The position numbers were made by a program, and so were the translations under genes. Positions 37,580 through 46,584 of a stretch of 64,000 nucleotides of DNA are shown piece after piece. The notes under the pieces were generated by a model. The model ran no database searches, was not told the DNA's origin, and worked only from the letters and a program-made list of their open reading frames with translations. Positions within the stretch are counted from its first letter, which is position 1, and each line of letters starts with the position of its first letter. The DNA lies in the NCBI GenBank assembly GCA_002723155.1, contig PBNO01000014.1:1-64000 (forward strand), given 5' to 3'. This DNA is from Ponticaulis sp. GTDB lineage: Bacteria; Pseudomonadota; Alphaproteobacteria; Caulobacterales; Hyphomonadaceae.

Positions 37580-39013
37580 ATGAGTGTGACGTCAGCTCAG
37601 GGTGACAGCCCTGGCGTGATGGAAGGCTTCGGCACGCGCGCCCAGCGTACATATGTGCTGAACGCTCTTCTTCTTATCTACATCATGAACTTTATCGACC
37701 GCGGACTTCTGTCCGTCGTTGCGCCGGTTATGAAGCCGGAGCTTGGCATTTCCGATACCGCATTCGGTCTGCTGACGGGTTTCGGATTTGCCCTGTTCTA
37801 TACGATTGTTGGTATTCCGCTGGCACAGATTTCGGAGCGCCGTAACCGCGTTGCGATTATCGCGATCTGTCTTGCGCTCTGGTCTCTGATGACGGCGCTT
37901 TGTGGTCTCTCGCGGGAAGTCACGATAGGTGGTCTGGTCATTGGTGGTTTCTGGAGCCTTCTCCTGTTCCGCGTAGGTGTGGGTGTTGGTGAGGCGGGTT
38001 GTACACCGCCTGCGAACTCTCTGATTTCTGACTATTATCCGCCACGCAAACGGTCATCAGCGCTCGGCTATTACGCTATGGGCGTGACGCTTGGAACGAT
38101 GCTGGCCAACCTGATTGGTGGCCCGATTACGGATGCCTTTGGTTGGCGTGTCGCGTTCTTTGCGCTTGGTCTTCCGGGTGTGGCGTTCGCGGTTGTCTTC
38201 TTCCTTACGGTGAAAGAGCCACCACGTGGTTATTCAGACCCGGGCGGAGCGTCTGCGCCGCGTGAACGCGTGCCGTTTACTGCCGGTCTGAAGGAGCTGG
38301 CGAGCAAAACATCCTTCTGGTTCATGACCGCCTCTTGTACGCTTGCTGCGTTTTGCGGTTATGGCGTGTCGTCATTCCAATCGCTTTATCTGGTACGGTC
38401 CTTTGACCTAACGGCTGGTCAGGCGGCGGTCTGGATCAACGTGCCTGTCGCGCTTGCCGCGGCTGTCGGTACGTTCGCGACTGGCTGGGTGGTGAGCAAG
38501 ATCGCCAAAAAGCGCACGACCGCTATTGCATGGCTTCCGGGCCTTGGCCTCGTTCTTTGCGTGCCGTTTTACATTCTGGCGTTCATGACGAACACGCTTT
38601 GGCTCTGTGCAGTTGGTCTCGCGCTTGGTGCGTTCATTAAATACGGCTATCTGGCGGCTCAGTACACGATTGCTCAGGGCGTTGTCCGCAACACAATGCG
38701 TGCAGTATCCACTGCGATTATGTTGTTCGTTGTAAACTTGCTCGGCTATGGCCTCGGTCCGCTGTTTATCGGTGCGCTGAGCGATGTCTTCTTCAACATG
38801 CAGCTCGCCGCAGCCAATGTTGGCGATGTAACTCGTGCTTCATGTACGCTTCTTGAAGCGGGCGATACATCTGCGCTCGCAGAGGCTTGTGCGATGGCGA
38901 ACCCTGTCAGCCTGCAATACTCAATGCTTGTGACGGTTTCGCTCTATGTGCTGTCGGGCGTTCTTCTGATCATGGCGGCCAAGCCTTTGAAGAAAGAGCT
39001 TCAGGCAAACTAA
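37580..39013 (+). CDS. MFS transporter (Spinster-like)
   Basis: 477-residue major facilitator with 12 predicted membrane segments. LLLIYIMNFIDRGLLSVVAPVMKPELGIS (in parts), GFALFYTIVGIPLAQISERRNR (the loop 2-3 motif) and VGEAGCTPPANSLISDYYPPRKRSSALGYY (in parts) are typical of the group near Spinster proteins common in alphaproteobacteria. The start is ATG at 37580 with GGGAGGAAAAT; the frame extends 26 codons upstream but without such a site. The substrate is unknown. It has its own terminator. Confidence 0.9.
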   Translation: MSVTSAQGDSPGVMEGFGTRAQRTYVLNALLLIYIMNFIDRGLLSVVAPVMKPELGISDTAFGLLTGFGFALFYTIVGIPLAQISERRNRVAIIAICLALWSLMTALCGLSREVTIGGLVIGGFWSLLLFRVGVGVGEAGCTPPANSLISDYYPPRKRSSALGYYAMGVTLGTMLANLIGGPITDAFGWRVAFFALGLPGVAFAVVFFLTVKEPPRGYSDPGGASAPRERVPFTAGLKELASKTSFWFMTASCTLAAFCGYGVSSFQSLYLVRSFDLTAGQAAVWINVPVALAAAVGTFATGWVVSKIAKKRTTAIAWLPGLGLVLCVPFYILAFMTNTLWLCAVGLALGAFIKYGYLAAQYTIAQGVVRNTMRAVSTAIMLFVVNLLGYGLGPLFIGALSDVFFNMQLAAANVGDVTRASCTLLEAGDTSALAEACAMANPVSLQYSMLVTVSLYVLSGVLLIMAAKPLKKELQAN

Positions 39014-39020
39014 TCTGACG

Positions 39021-39056
39021 CAACGCCCTGCCAGAAATGGCGGGGCGTTGTTCTTC
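39021..39056 (+). terminator. Intrinsic terminator after the MFS gene
   Basis: CAACGCCCTGCC (39021-39032) pairs, with one mismatch, with GGCGGGGCGTTG (39039-39050), followed by TTCTTCT. Confidence 0.75.
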
Positions 39057-39124
39057 TACTCTATTGATTGCGTTGTCCGCGCTTGCATCCTAAACGTGTT
39101 AACAGGGATGAGAGGGAGGTCCGG

Positions 39125-40192
39125 ATGAGATTCACAAAAATTGGCAGTCTGATAATGGGCGCTGCGGCGCTGGTTTTGGCTAGCTGCAGCACAACGCCGG
39201 TGACCGAAACATCGAACGGAACGGCTATTGAGCTGACAGACGTGCAGGTGAACGGCGTGGAGCTGCGTGTTGCTGAAGCTGGTCCTGAGGGTGGGCCACT
39301 TATTGTGTTTGTGCACGGCTGGCCGGAGCTTTGGTATTCTTGGCGCTATCAGATCCCTGCACTTGTTGAGGCTGGATATCACGTCATCGCGCCGGATATG
39401 CGTGGCTATGGCGGTAGTGATGCCCCTGCGGATGTCGAAGCCTATCGTATTCAAACGCTCGCAAATGATGTTGCTGGTCTGGTAGACCATTATGGATACG
39501 AGCAGGCGACGATTGTGGGCCATGACTGGGGCGCGGTCGTTAGCTGGTATTCCGTGCTGTTTCATCCGGAAAAGTTTGATGCACTGGTCGCGATGAGCGT
39601 GCCTTACAGCCCACGTGGAGACGTATCTCCGATTGACCGTATGCGTGCGGGCTTTGGTGAGAACTTCTATTATATCCTTTATTTTCAGGAGCCGGGTGTA
39701 GCTGAAGCCGAGTTTGATGCTGATCCGCGGGGTATTCTTCAACGCCTTTACGCATCGCCTGAAACACCGCGCATACCGCCTGAAATTCAGGACCCGCACA
39801 GGTCTGCTGGGGGGTGGACCCAGCGCCTTGGCCAGCCAACTGAGCTGCCTGACTGGCTGAGCGAGAGCGATCTTCAATACTATGTCGACAATTTCACAGA
39901 GTCCGGGTTTCGCGGCGGCATCAACTATTACCGAAACTTCGATCGTAACTGGGAAACGACCGGCGAGCTGGACGGCGCACAGATCGATATTCCTGTAGTC
40001 TTCCTAGCAGGTGAGCAGGACGTTGTGATTGGCGGTGCGAACGCAGAGCAGTTGAGAGCAGGGCTGGAACGAACCGTTCGTGATCTGCGCGATGTGCATC
40101 TTATCGAAGGCGCAGGACATTGGGTGCAGCAGGAGGAGGCTGATCAGGTCAATGCTCTGATCCTCGACTTCCTCTCGGAGGTCCATGACTGA
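39125..40192 (+). CDS. Epoxide-hydrolase-like alpha/beta hydrolase, lipoprotein
   Basis: 355 residues beginning with a lipoprotein signal (MRFTKIGSLIMGAAALVLASC, lipobox LASC). The hydrolase body has the oxyanion motif HGWPE, nucleophile Asp in VGHDWGAVVSW, a cap domain, acid region around AGEQDVV and catalytic His in GAGHWVQQEE, all typical of epoxide hydrolases and related dehalogenases. The start ATG at 39125 follows GGGAGG; an open extension to 39068 is non-coding in appearance. A lipid-anchored member is unusual, as most are cytosolic. Substrate unknown. Confidence 0.85.
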   Translation: MRFTKIGSLIMGAAALVLASCSTTPVTETSNGTAIELTDVQVNGVELRVAEAGPEGGPLIVFVHGWPELWYSWRYQIPALVEAGYHVIAPDMRGYGGSDAPADVEAYRIQTLANDVAGLVDHYGYEQATIVGHDWGAVVSWYSVLFHPEKFDALVAMSVPYSPRGDVSPIDRMRAGFGENFYYILYFQEPGVAEAEFDADPRGILQRLYASPETPRIPPEIQDPHRSAGGWTQRLGQPTELPDWLSESDLQYYVDNFTESGFRGGINYYRNFDRNWETTGELDGAQIDIPVVFLAGEQDVVIGGANAEQLRAGLERTVRDLRDVHLIEGAGHWVQQEEADQVNALILDFLSEVHD

Positions 40193-40215
40193 TCTGTGGC
40201 AGACGGCTCTGCTCA

Positions 40216-40231
40216 TGTGACTGAAATCACA
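40216..40231. promoter_or_regulatory. CRP/FNR-family-type operator
   Basis: TGTGA (40216-40220), CTGAAA, TCACA (40227-40231) is an exact TGTGA-N6-TCACA dyad, the consensus of CRP sites. It lies 104 bases upstream of the mgtE start. The binding protein in this organism is not known. Confidence 0.5.
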
Positions 40232-40334
40232 GCTTTAGGGCCGCCTGTGCACTTCCGTGATCGATAGTCATTGATTATTTCCGCGCACTCTGAGACTAAC
40301 TCAATGAGCTGAAACACGTTCTGCGGAGGGCGCC

Positions 40335-41729
40335 ATGGAAATGGATGAAGAGCGAGAGCTTCCCGCTGAACAGGAGCTCAGCGAAGATGAGATCGAGGCC
40401 GCTCGCGTTGCTGAATTAGAGGCAGCGATCGAAACAGGGCGTCAGGCTGAAGTCCTTGAAGTTCTTGAGCAATATCACCCGGCTGATGCGGCGGACGTTA
40501 TCGAGGTTCTGCCGCGCAGCCTGATCGGTGCAGCGACCGATATTCTGGCGGAGAGCTTCCCGACCGAAGTGCTTCTCGAGATGCGCGATGAATATCGCGA
40601 ACTCGTTGTTGAGCGCCTGCCGGATGAAATGCTTCAGGAAGCGCTCAATAGCCTGGATACCGACGATGCGGCCATGCTGCTCGATGACCTCGAGGATGAT
40701 CGCCAGAGCGATATTCTGCAGAAACTGGAAAGCAGTGACCGTGAAGAGCTCGAACGTGCCATGTCGTTCGACGAAGAGTCCGCCGGTCGCCTCATGCAGC
40801 GCGACTTTCTGGCGGCGCCGGAATTCTGGAATGTAGGGCAGACGGTGGATCACGCCCGTAGCAACGCTGAAGAGCTGCCGGACGTTTTCTTCGAGATTTA
40901 CGTAATTGATCCGACCTTCCGCGTGCTGGGCTGTGTTCCGTTGCACAAGATTATGCGTACACCGCGCAATGTGCCGCTCGGCGAAATCATGGAAGAAAAC
41001 AAGGTCGAAATCCCGGAAGATATGGACCAGGAAGAAGTCGCGTATCTCTTCCAGAAATACGATTTGACCTCCGCGCCAGTAATCGATGAGTCAGGCCGGC
41101 TGACGGGTATGGTCACGATTGATGACGTCGTGGACGTTATTCAGGAAGAAAACCGCGAAGACCTTCTCGCGCTCTCGAACGTATCGTCTGCCGACGCGCT
41201 GGATACGGTCCTGTCGACCTTCCGCTCACGTGCGCCATGGCTCGCCATGAACGTGCTAACGGCCTTCGTGGCGTCCATTGTGATCTCTCTCTTCGACAAG
41301 ACGATCGAGACGATTGTCGCGCTGGCTGTGCTCATGCCTGTTGTGGTCGCGCTGGGAGGTAATGCAGGCTCGCAGACGCTCGCTGTTTCCGTGCGCGCTC
41401 TGGCTGAACGGGAATTGTCAGGCAACACGACAAGGCGTGCGATTATTCGTGAGGCGCTGACTGCGCTCATCAACGGCGTTGTGTTCTCTGCTGCGGTTGC
41501 CGTGATCGCTTATTTCTGGTTCAGGGACCCTGTTTTATCAGGGGTTATTGCGGTAGCGATGCTCGCTACGTTCCTGTGGGCGGGCCTGTCCGGAATTATC
41601 ATTCCTCTGACGTTGAAACGACTGGGCGCAGACCCTGCCGTTGCGTCCTCTGTCTTTCTCTTAACCACGGTCGATATTATCGGCTTTTTGAGCTTTCTGG
41701 GGCTTGCCACGGTCTTCCTTCTGCCGTGA
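40335..41729 (+). CDS. mgtE: Magnesium transporter MgtE
   Basis: 464-residue Mg2+ channel/transporter. The N-terminal superhelical MgtE_N domain (about 20-150, HPADAADVIEVL, EESAGRLMQRDF) and paired CBS domains (about 150-280, TSAPVIDESGRLTGMVTIDDV in parts) form the cytosolic Mg2+ sensor. Five membrane segments follow with the pore signature ALGGNAGSQTLAVSVRAL and PAVASSVFLLTTVDIIGFLSFL in parts. The start has GGAGGGCGCC. A CRP-type dyad lies upstream; no M-box riboswitch is seen in the 142-base leader. Confidence 0.96.
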   Translation: MEMDEERELPAEQELSEDEIEAARVAELEAAIETGRQAEVLEVLEQYHPADAADVIEVLPRSLIGAATDILAESFPTEVLLEMRDEYRELVVERLPDEMLQEALNSLDTDDAAMLLDDLEDDRQSDILQKLESSDREELERAMSFDEESAGRLMQRDFLAAPEFWNVGQTVDHARSNAEELPDVFFEIYVIDPTFRVLGCVPLHKIMRTPRNVPLGEIMEENKVEIPEDMDQEEVAYLFQKYDLTSAPVIDESGRLTGMVTIDDVVDVIQEENREDLLALSNVSSADALDTVLSTFRSRAPWLAMNVLTAFVASIVISLFDKTIETIVALAVLMPVVVALGGNAGSQTLAVSVRALAERELSGNTTRRAIIREALTALINGVVFSAAVAVIAYFWFRDPVLSGVIAVAMLATFLWAGLSGIIIPLTLKRLGADPAVASSVFLLTTVDIIGFLSFLGLATVFLLP

Positions 41730-41800
41730 TTATCCAGATAGGTTCTGAAATTGCATGAGAAGCGCTCAAAGCGCCACAGTGTGCCAGAAAGAGGCAATTC

Positions 41801-43870
41801 ATGGGTCAGACAAATCGAATATCCCAGGCAGGACTTGATCTAATCAAGAACTTCGAAGGGTTGAGACGACGGTCGAGCAAGCTCCCGACGGGCGGCTGGA
41901 TCGTGGGTTATGGACATACGCGTTCTGCGCGAGAGGGCATTGAGGTTTCAGAACGTGAAGCGGAATATCTTCTGCGTTACGATCTGCAGGAAACCGAACG
42001 CCTTGTTTGCGACGTTGTGCGGGCACCTCTGCACCAGAACGAGTTTGATGCCCTGGTATCGCTCGCCTGGAACATTGGTGAAGAAGCCTTCCGTCACAGC
42101 GATGTTCTGAAATATGTGAATTCCGGTGAGATGCTTGCGGCGGCTGAAAGCTTTGCTGCTTGGCGTAAGGCTCGCATTGATGGCCATCTGATCGTTCTTG
42201 ATGCGCTGGTACGTCGACGCGCGGCTGAGAAAAACCTCTTCCTTAGCCACCCTGCTGGTGCTCCGGCGGCTCCAAGCCTCGTTGTTCGCCCGGTTCTCGA
42301 CTCTGCGGCGTCTGTGCTGGCGCTGTCTAACGGCGCGCTGTCCCTTGAGAATAAGCGCACCGAAGAAGCTAAAGCGACTGCACTTCTGCCGGCTGCTGCG
42401 CCTGAACTGAATGCGGCGAACAGCAATGGTGAAGCCGACGCAGCAGAAACTGAAGATGAAGCGGTAGAGGAAGCAGAAGCCGAAGAAGAAGCTGTTGCCG
42501 AAACTGCTGAAGAGCCGTCTCAGGATGAGACAGAGGCTGAAGCAGCCGAGCCTCAGACGATTGAGGAAACGACGGAAGAAATCGGAAATCGTGTTCGCGC
42601 TGAAGCATCTATCTGGGATGCAAGCGACGTTGTTGGTGATGAAGAACTCGCTGACTATGACGAGATCGAAGACGATGTCGAAGATGACGGCATTGACGAC
42701 ACGCTGCTGGCAGCGGCAATCGCCGCGTCAAACCTCTCCCGTCGCGACGATGAAGCAGAAGACGAAGTTGAAGAGACTGAATCTGTAGAAGAGACTACAG
42801 AGACGGTCGCGTTCGAAAATCTACCTGACGAAGAAACAACTGCCGAGCCTGTTATGCTTCCGGATCTGGAAGACGCTGATGAAACCGAAGCCACAGCATC
42901 TGATGATGCGCAGGAAGATGATGCGACGTTGGAGGACAACGTCGCGCGTCCTAGCTTTCTGGACGATGCAGAAGCAGAGTTGGAAGCAGAAACTGCCGCT
43001 GAAGGTGCGGAGGAAAGCGAGACAGATGCCGAGCCGGTTGAGAATGAAATCAACTTCCTCGCGTCCGAACCGGAATCCGAGACTGAGGCGAGCGCTGAAG
43101 AAGTAGAGCTTAGCGATCTCGATGAAGCTGAAGCGGACGAAGATGATGGCGACGCGCCGGTTATCGACGCGCTTGGCGACGAGGACGAGGTAGAAGACAC
43201 GGCTGAAGCGGAACCGGTTGCGGTTGAAGAAGCCGAGATCGAAACCGTTACCGACGTCGAGGAAACGACGCTTGTTGAGGCCGAGGTCGTGGAAGCCGAA
43301 GAGGTTTCTGAGGCGCTGGAAGAAGCAGCTGATCTGGATGAAGAGCCTGCGACACTTCTGGAAGTCTCTGAGCCTGTAGAAGACGCGGTTGTCGAAGTTG
43401 CTGAGACGGAAGTCGAGGCTGCTGAAGAGGCAACTGGCGAAATCTGGCAGGAAGGCGAAACGATCGTCGCCGAAACGACTGAAGAGGCGACGGAAACCGT
43501 CGAAGCGCTGGATTACACCTCCGAAGAGGACGATGACCGCCGCGTGACGATTGTTGATCCGCTCGTATCTGATCACTATCCGGGTGAAGACAACGGCGTT
43601 GATGCTGAAGAGGTCCACGCGCCAATTTCGGGCAGTCGTAAGTCTGCCGGTGACTTCTGGTTCGGCGTGTTCCCGTTTATCCTGCTCGCACTTCTGGGCG
43701 CTGCAATGTGTGTATTCGGGGTCATGGATTGGGGCGGTCTGATCGGTTCTGATGAGCCTGTCGCTGACAACCAGCTTTATGCGGGTCCGTTCCTGACATT
43801 GATTGGTGGTTTTGGCCTGATCTTCGGTATCTACTTCATGATCCGCAAGCTTTCCGGCGTTGAAGACTAA
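41801..43870 (+). CDS. spmX: SpmX-type polarity protein: lysozyme-like head, acidic linker, two TM
   Basis: 689 residues in the SpmX architecture. Residues about 5-150 are a GH24 lysozyme-like domain (GLDLIKNFEGL, GYGHT, LVSLAWNIGEEAF). The catalytic Glu19 is kept, but the positions matching T4 lysozyme Asp20 and Thr26 are Leu and Ile (LPTGGWIVGYGH). Residues about 200-615 are an extremely Glu/Asp/Ala-rich, probably disordered linker. Two membrane helices follow (about 619-644 and 660-681). There is no signal peptide, and Arg/Lys flanking both helices against an acidic loop predicts the head to be cytoplasmic. In Caulobacter SpmX uses this head and linker to oligomerise at the stalked pole, bind PopZ and recruit and activate DivJ. 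The linker here is far longer than in Caulobacter. Monocistronic with a terminator. Confidence 0.87.
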   Translation: MGQTNRISQAGLDLIKNFEGLRRRSSKLPTGGWIVGYGHTRSAREGIEVSEREAEYLLRYDLQETERLVCDVVRAPLHQNEFDALVSLAWNIGEEAFRHSDVLKYVNSGEMLAAAESFAAWRKARIDGHLIVLDALVRRRAAEKNLFLSHPAGAPAAPSLVVRPVLDSAASVLALSNGALSLENKRTEEAKATALLPAAAPELNAANSNGEADAAETEDEAVEEAEAEEEAVAETAEEPSQDETEAEAAEPQTIEETTEEIGNRVRAEASIWDASDVVGDEELADYDEIEDDVEDDGIDDTLLAAAIAASNLSRRDDEAEDEVEETESVEETTETVAFENLPDEETTAEPVMLPDLEDADETEATASDDAQEDDATLEDNVARPSFLDDAEAELEAETAAEGAEESETDAEPVENEINFLASEPESETEASAEEVELSDLDEAEADEDDGDAPVIDALGDEDEVEDTAEAEPVAVEEAEIETVTDVEETTLVEAEVVEAEEVSEALEEAADLDEEPATLLEVSEPVEDAVVEVAETEVEAAEEATGEIWQEGETIVAETTEEATETVEALDYTSEEDDDRRVTIVDPLVSDHYPGEDNGVDAEEVHAPISGSRKSAGDFWFGVFPFILLALLGAAMCVFGVMDWGGLIGSDEPVADNQLYAGPFLTLIGGFGLIFGIYFMIRKLSGVED

Positions 43871-43896
43871 TCAAAACCGAAATGACAAATTTGAAG

Positions 43897-43923
43897 AAGC
43901 CGGGCCTCGTGTCCGGCTTTTTT
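43897..43923 (+). terminator. Intrinsic terminator after spmX
   Basis: AAGCCGG (43897-43903) and CCGGCTT (43913-43919), followed by TTTTTT ending at 43923. It abuts the stop codon of the converging kinase gene. Confidence 0.85.
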
Positions 43924-45268
43924 ATTTGCCGATAGCGTGGCGCTGAACCGGAATAACAAACTCGGCTTTCAACCCGCCCATACCTGAATGTGCGAGATAA
44001 ATGTCTCCGCCATGGCTGCGGGCGACATCGCGTGCGATGGCAAGGCCCAGACCGACGCCTTTGATATTCTGGTTGCGTGCAGCATCGAGGCGGACAAATG
44101 GCTTAAAGGCATCCTCCAGCCTGTCTTCGGGGATGCCCTGTCCGTTATCTTCGACCGTTACCCGCGCCATGTTCTTATCCTGATGAACTGTGATCATCAT
44201 GGCAGAACCATAGTCAGCGGCATTATTGATCAGGTTTGAAAGCGCCCGTTTCACCGCCAGAGGCCGGATACGGACAATGACGCCGGGCAGGGCGGTGATG
44301 GAAAGCTGCGCTCTGTCTCCCATCACGCTTGCCGCATCATGCGTGATAGTGGAAAGGTCGCAGTCCTCATACGCTTCGCCTTCTTCACCGCGCGCGAAGG
44401 CCAGATATTCATCGAGCATGGCCGCCATCTCATCCAGATCTTTACGGGCGGCTTTCAAGTCGTCGGAAGGTGGCAGCAAAGCGAGCTGCAATTTCAGGCG
44501 CGTTAGCGGTGTGCGCAGATCGTGGCTGACGCCTGCGAGCATGGCTGTACGTTGTTCGGCGTGGGCCACGATCCTATCGCGCATCTGGCGGATGGCGAGA
44601 GAGGCCTGACGGACTTCGGTCGCGCCTGACGGTTTCAGGTCGGCCATATCTTCGCCGCGTCCCCAGGCTTCGGCTGCGGTTGCAAGCTGCAAAACGGATT
44701 TAACCTGATTGCGCAGGAAGCCGATGGTGATGATGACCAGCAGAACAGAGAAGATGGCTACCCAGGCGATGAAGTTGTGCCCGGTCGTTGCAAAGGCACG
44801 CTTCTGGTCCACGAAGAAGCGGAGCATCTGATCGCCTGCTGCCGCTGGCTGGACCAGAATTTCGATTTGAGAGGCCGAATAGGCTGTGTCGAACCAGAAA
44901 GGCGTCTCTCCCAGACTGATGTCGAGTTCGTGGCGAAGTATTTCATCGCGGCTTTCACGCCAGAATGCGCCTTCAATAGGATCTGGCAGCGGTGCGCGTG
45001 GAATGAACTCGACCTCTAAACGCAGTGCATCTTCGGCGGTTCTGATCCGCTCTGGTACGGGGCGCGTGTCCGTGTCTGCGACGAGCAGCCTTGTCACTTC
45101 AGCGACTTCGCCGGCCACTGATTGAGACATTTTCCGGCTGACCTGCTGAATATGCGAGTCATAGAACAGCCATGTCATCACGATGAGCAGCAATACGAGT
45201 GGCAATAGCACCAGAAGCAGGCTGCGCGCGTAGAACCCTCGCGGAGTGAAATCTCTCAATCGAAGCAT
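43922..45268 (-). CDS. EnvZ-like sensor histidine kinase
   Basis: 448-residue inner-membrane kinase. TM1 is at about 15-32, a periplasmic domain of about 130 residues follows, then TM2 at about 168-186, a HAMP linker (LATAAEAWGRGEDMADLKPSGATEVRQ in parts), HisKA with phospho-His in LAGVSHDLRTPLTRLKLQLAL and HATPase (NLINNAADYG, VEDNGQGIPED, GVGLGLAIARDVA). It follows its response regulator by 3 bases in a MarR-OmpR-EnvZ-type operon. The signal sensed is unknown; Rhodobacter and related bacteria have a similar PetP/PetR (MarR/OmpR) arrangement. Confidence 0.92.
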   Translation of the reverse strand: MLRLRDFTPRGFYARSLLLVLLPLVLLLIVMTWLFYDSHIQQVSRKMSQSVAGEVAEVTRLLVADTDTRPVPERIRTAEDALRLEVEFIPRAPLPDPIEGAFWRESRDEILRHELDISLGETPFWFDTAYSASQIEILVQPAAAGDQMLRFFVDQKRAFATTGHNFIAWVAIFSVLLVIITIGFLRNQVKSVLQLATAAEAWGRGEDMADLKPSGATEVRQASLAIRQMRDRIVAHAEQRTAMLAGVSHDLRTPLTRLKLQLALLPPSDDLKAARKDLDEMAAMLDEYLAFARGEEGEAYEDCDLSTITHDAASVMGDRAQLSITALPGVIVRIRPLAVKRALSNLINNAADYGSAMMITVHQDKNMARVTVEDNGQGIPEDRLEDAFKPFVRLDAARNQNIKGVGLGLAIARDVARSHGGDIYLAHSGMGGLKAEFVIPVQRHAIGK

Positions 45269-45271
45269 GTA

Positions 45272-45955
45272 TCAGGCGTCCGGCATCAGGCGGTAGCCGA
45301 TGCTGCGCACCGTCTGGATATGGATTGGTTCTTTGGGGTCTGGCTCGATCTTGCGGCGGAGGCGCGTGATCTGAACATCAACAGAGCGGTCTGCGCCAGC
45401 GCTGGTGCCATTGGCCAGCGTCTCCCGGCTGACAGGCTCTCCGGCATTCTCGGCCAGAATCTTCAGGAGCTGTGTTTCTCCATCCGTCAGGCGGACCAGC
45501 TTGTCACCGTCTTTCAGCTCTTCCCGCGCCAGATTAAATATGAGGCCCGACATTTCGATCTCTTCAACCGGCTCCTCAACAACAACGCGGCGGAGGACGG
45601 CGGCAATGCGCAATGCCAGCTCTTCCGGTTCGAACGGCTTGGTGAGGTAGTCGTCAGCGCCAAGCTTCAGGCCTTCAATGCGGTCGGTCGTTTCGCCGCG
45701 CGCTGTCAACATGATGACAGGGGTGGTTTTGTCCGTCTGGCGTAAGTGTTCAAGCAGTTCAAAACCGTCCACTTGTGGCATCATCACGTCCAGAACGATG
45801 AGATCAAAGACCAGTTGTTCGAGAAGTTTCTTGGCTGTCACGCCGCCATTTGCAGCCGTGACGTGGTAGCCGAGATTGCTGAGGAAGCGGCGGGTGAGAT
45901 CACGGATACGGTCATCATCATCAACAACAAGAATATGACTAGGCGCACGGTTCAT
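45272..45955 (-). CDS. OmpR-family response regulator
   Basis: 227 residues: receiver (LVVDDDDRIRDLTRRFL, phospho-Asp in DLIVLDVMMPQVDG, MLTARGE, Lys in DYLTKPFEPEEL) and a C-terminal winged helix of the OmpR/PhoB type (LTDGETQLLKILAENAGEPVSRETLA in parts, DVQITRLRRKIEPDP, IQTVRSIGYRLMP). Its ATG overlaps the MarR stop by 4 bases and the kinase follows 3 bases later, so the three are translated as a unit. Confidence 0.95.
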   Translation of the reverse strand: MNRAPSHILVVDDDDRIRDLTRRFLSNLGYHVTAANGGVTAKKLLEQLVFDLIVLDVMMPQVDGFELLEHLRQTDKTTPVIMLTARGETTDRIEGLKLGADDYLTKPFEPEELALRIAAVLRRVVVEEPVEEIEMSGLIFNLAREELKDGDKLVRLTDGETQLLKILAENAGEPVSRETLANGTSAGADRSVDVQITRLRRKIEPDPKEPIHIQTVRSIGYRLMPDA

Positions 45956-46452
45956 GATTTCGGCTGCTCCTCATGAATGCTGATGATGGTTTGTAAAAGC
46001 TCGATGGCGCCGGTTACGGACGGTTCGCCAGACTGGCGGTAAACCTGCGTCATATCTTTGCGGATTGCGGCGAGTGCATGATCGATCAGCCCCATGCCCT
46101 GACGCGTGAGACGTAGCGCGCGGCGACGGGCATCGCCTTCAGCTTTCGGGCGGTCAATCAACCCTTGTTTTTCGAGCCCCGCCAGAATGCGCGCAATGGT
46201 TGGCGTGGTGCCACCCACACGGTCTCGCAGGCTGGAGACATCAATGCCTGGTTCAAGACAGATTTCGGTGAGTACAGCCACTTCCGTCGCGGATAATCCG
46301 GCATCTGAAATCGAGCGGCGTAGCTGGACTTCGATCTTGCGCGCAGCAGCCAGAAGCGTGAGCGTACCTCTGTCCAGATTTTCCTCTGTCAGGAAAAGTC
46401 TGCCATCGAGACGCTCTGCTCGTGGCTTATTGGGGAAAGAATTGACGCTCAT
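45952..46452 (-). CDS. MarR-family regulator (PetP-like position)
   Basis: 166 residues with a winged helix typical of MarR proteins: LSATEVAVLTEICLEPGIDVSSLRDRVGGTTPTIARILAGLEKQGLIDRPKAEGDARRR (in parts). It heads the operon with the OmpR-type regulator and EnvZ-like kinase and is divergent from ilvE. A MarR gene translationally coupled to an OmpR regulator recalls petP-petR of Rhodobacter; orthology is inferred from arrangement only. Target genes unknown. Confidence 0.88.
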   Translation of the reverse strand: MSVNSFPNKPRAERLDGRLFLTEENLDRGTLTLLAAARKIEVQLRRSISDAGLSATEVAVLTEICLEPGIDVSSLRDRVGGTTPTIARILAGLEKQGLIDRPKAEGDARRRALRLTRQGMGLIDHALAAIRKDMTQVYRQSGEPSVTGAIELLQTIISIHEEQPKS

Positions 46453-46584
46453 TGGGCTATTTTGACACGATTTTATCGGTTTCTGCCAGTGCGATTTCCA
46501 TTGCCAAGCAGGCTATAGAAGTTATTCAGTAGATCAGATACTCATACTGAGATGAACTCAGACGCATAAAGAAGGAAAAAGGCT

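Noticed and set aside
40193..40334. Mg2+-sensing M-box riboswitch before mgtE
   Set aside because: The leader is too short and lacks the conserved stems; only a CRP-type dyad is visible.
42400..43550. Repetitive GAA/GCT-rich tract inside spmX as a possible DNA repeat array
   Set aside because: There is no fixed repeat unit; the pattern follows Glu/Ala/Asp codons in an intact reading frame.
42821..43618. 265-codon antisense frame in spmX
   Set aside because: Arg/Phe-rich mirror of the acidic linker; a composition artefact.
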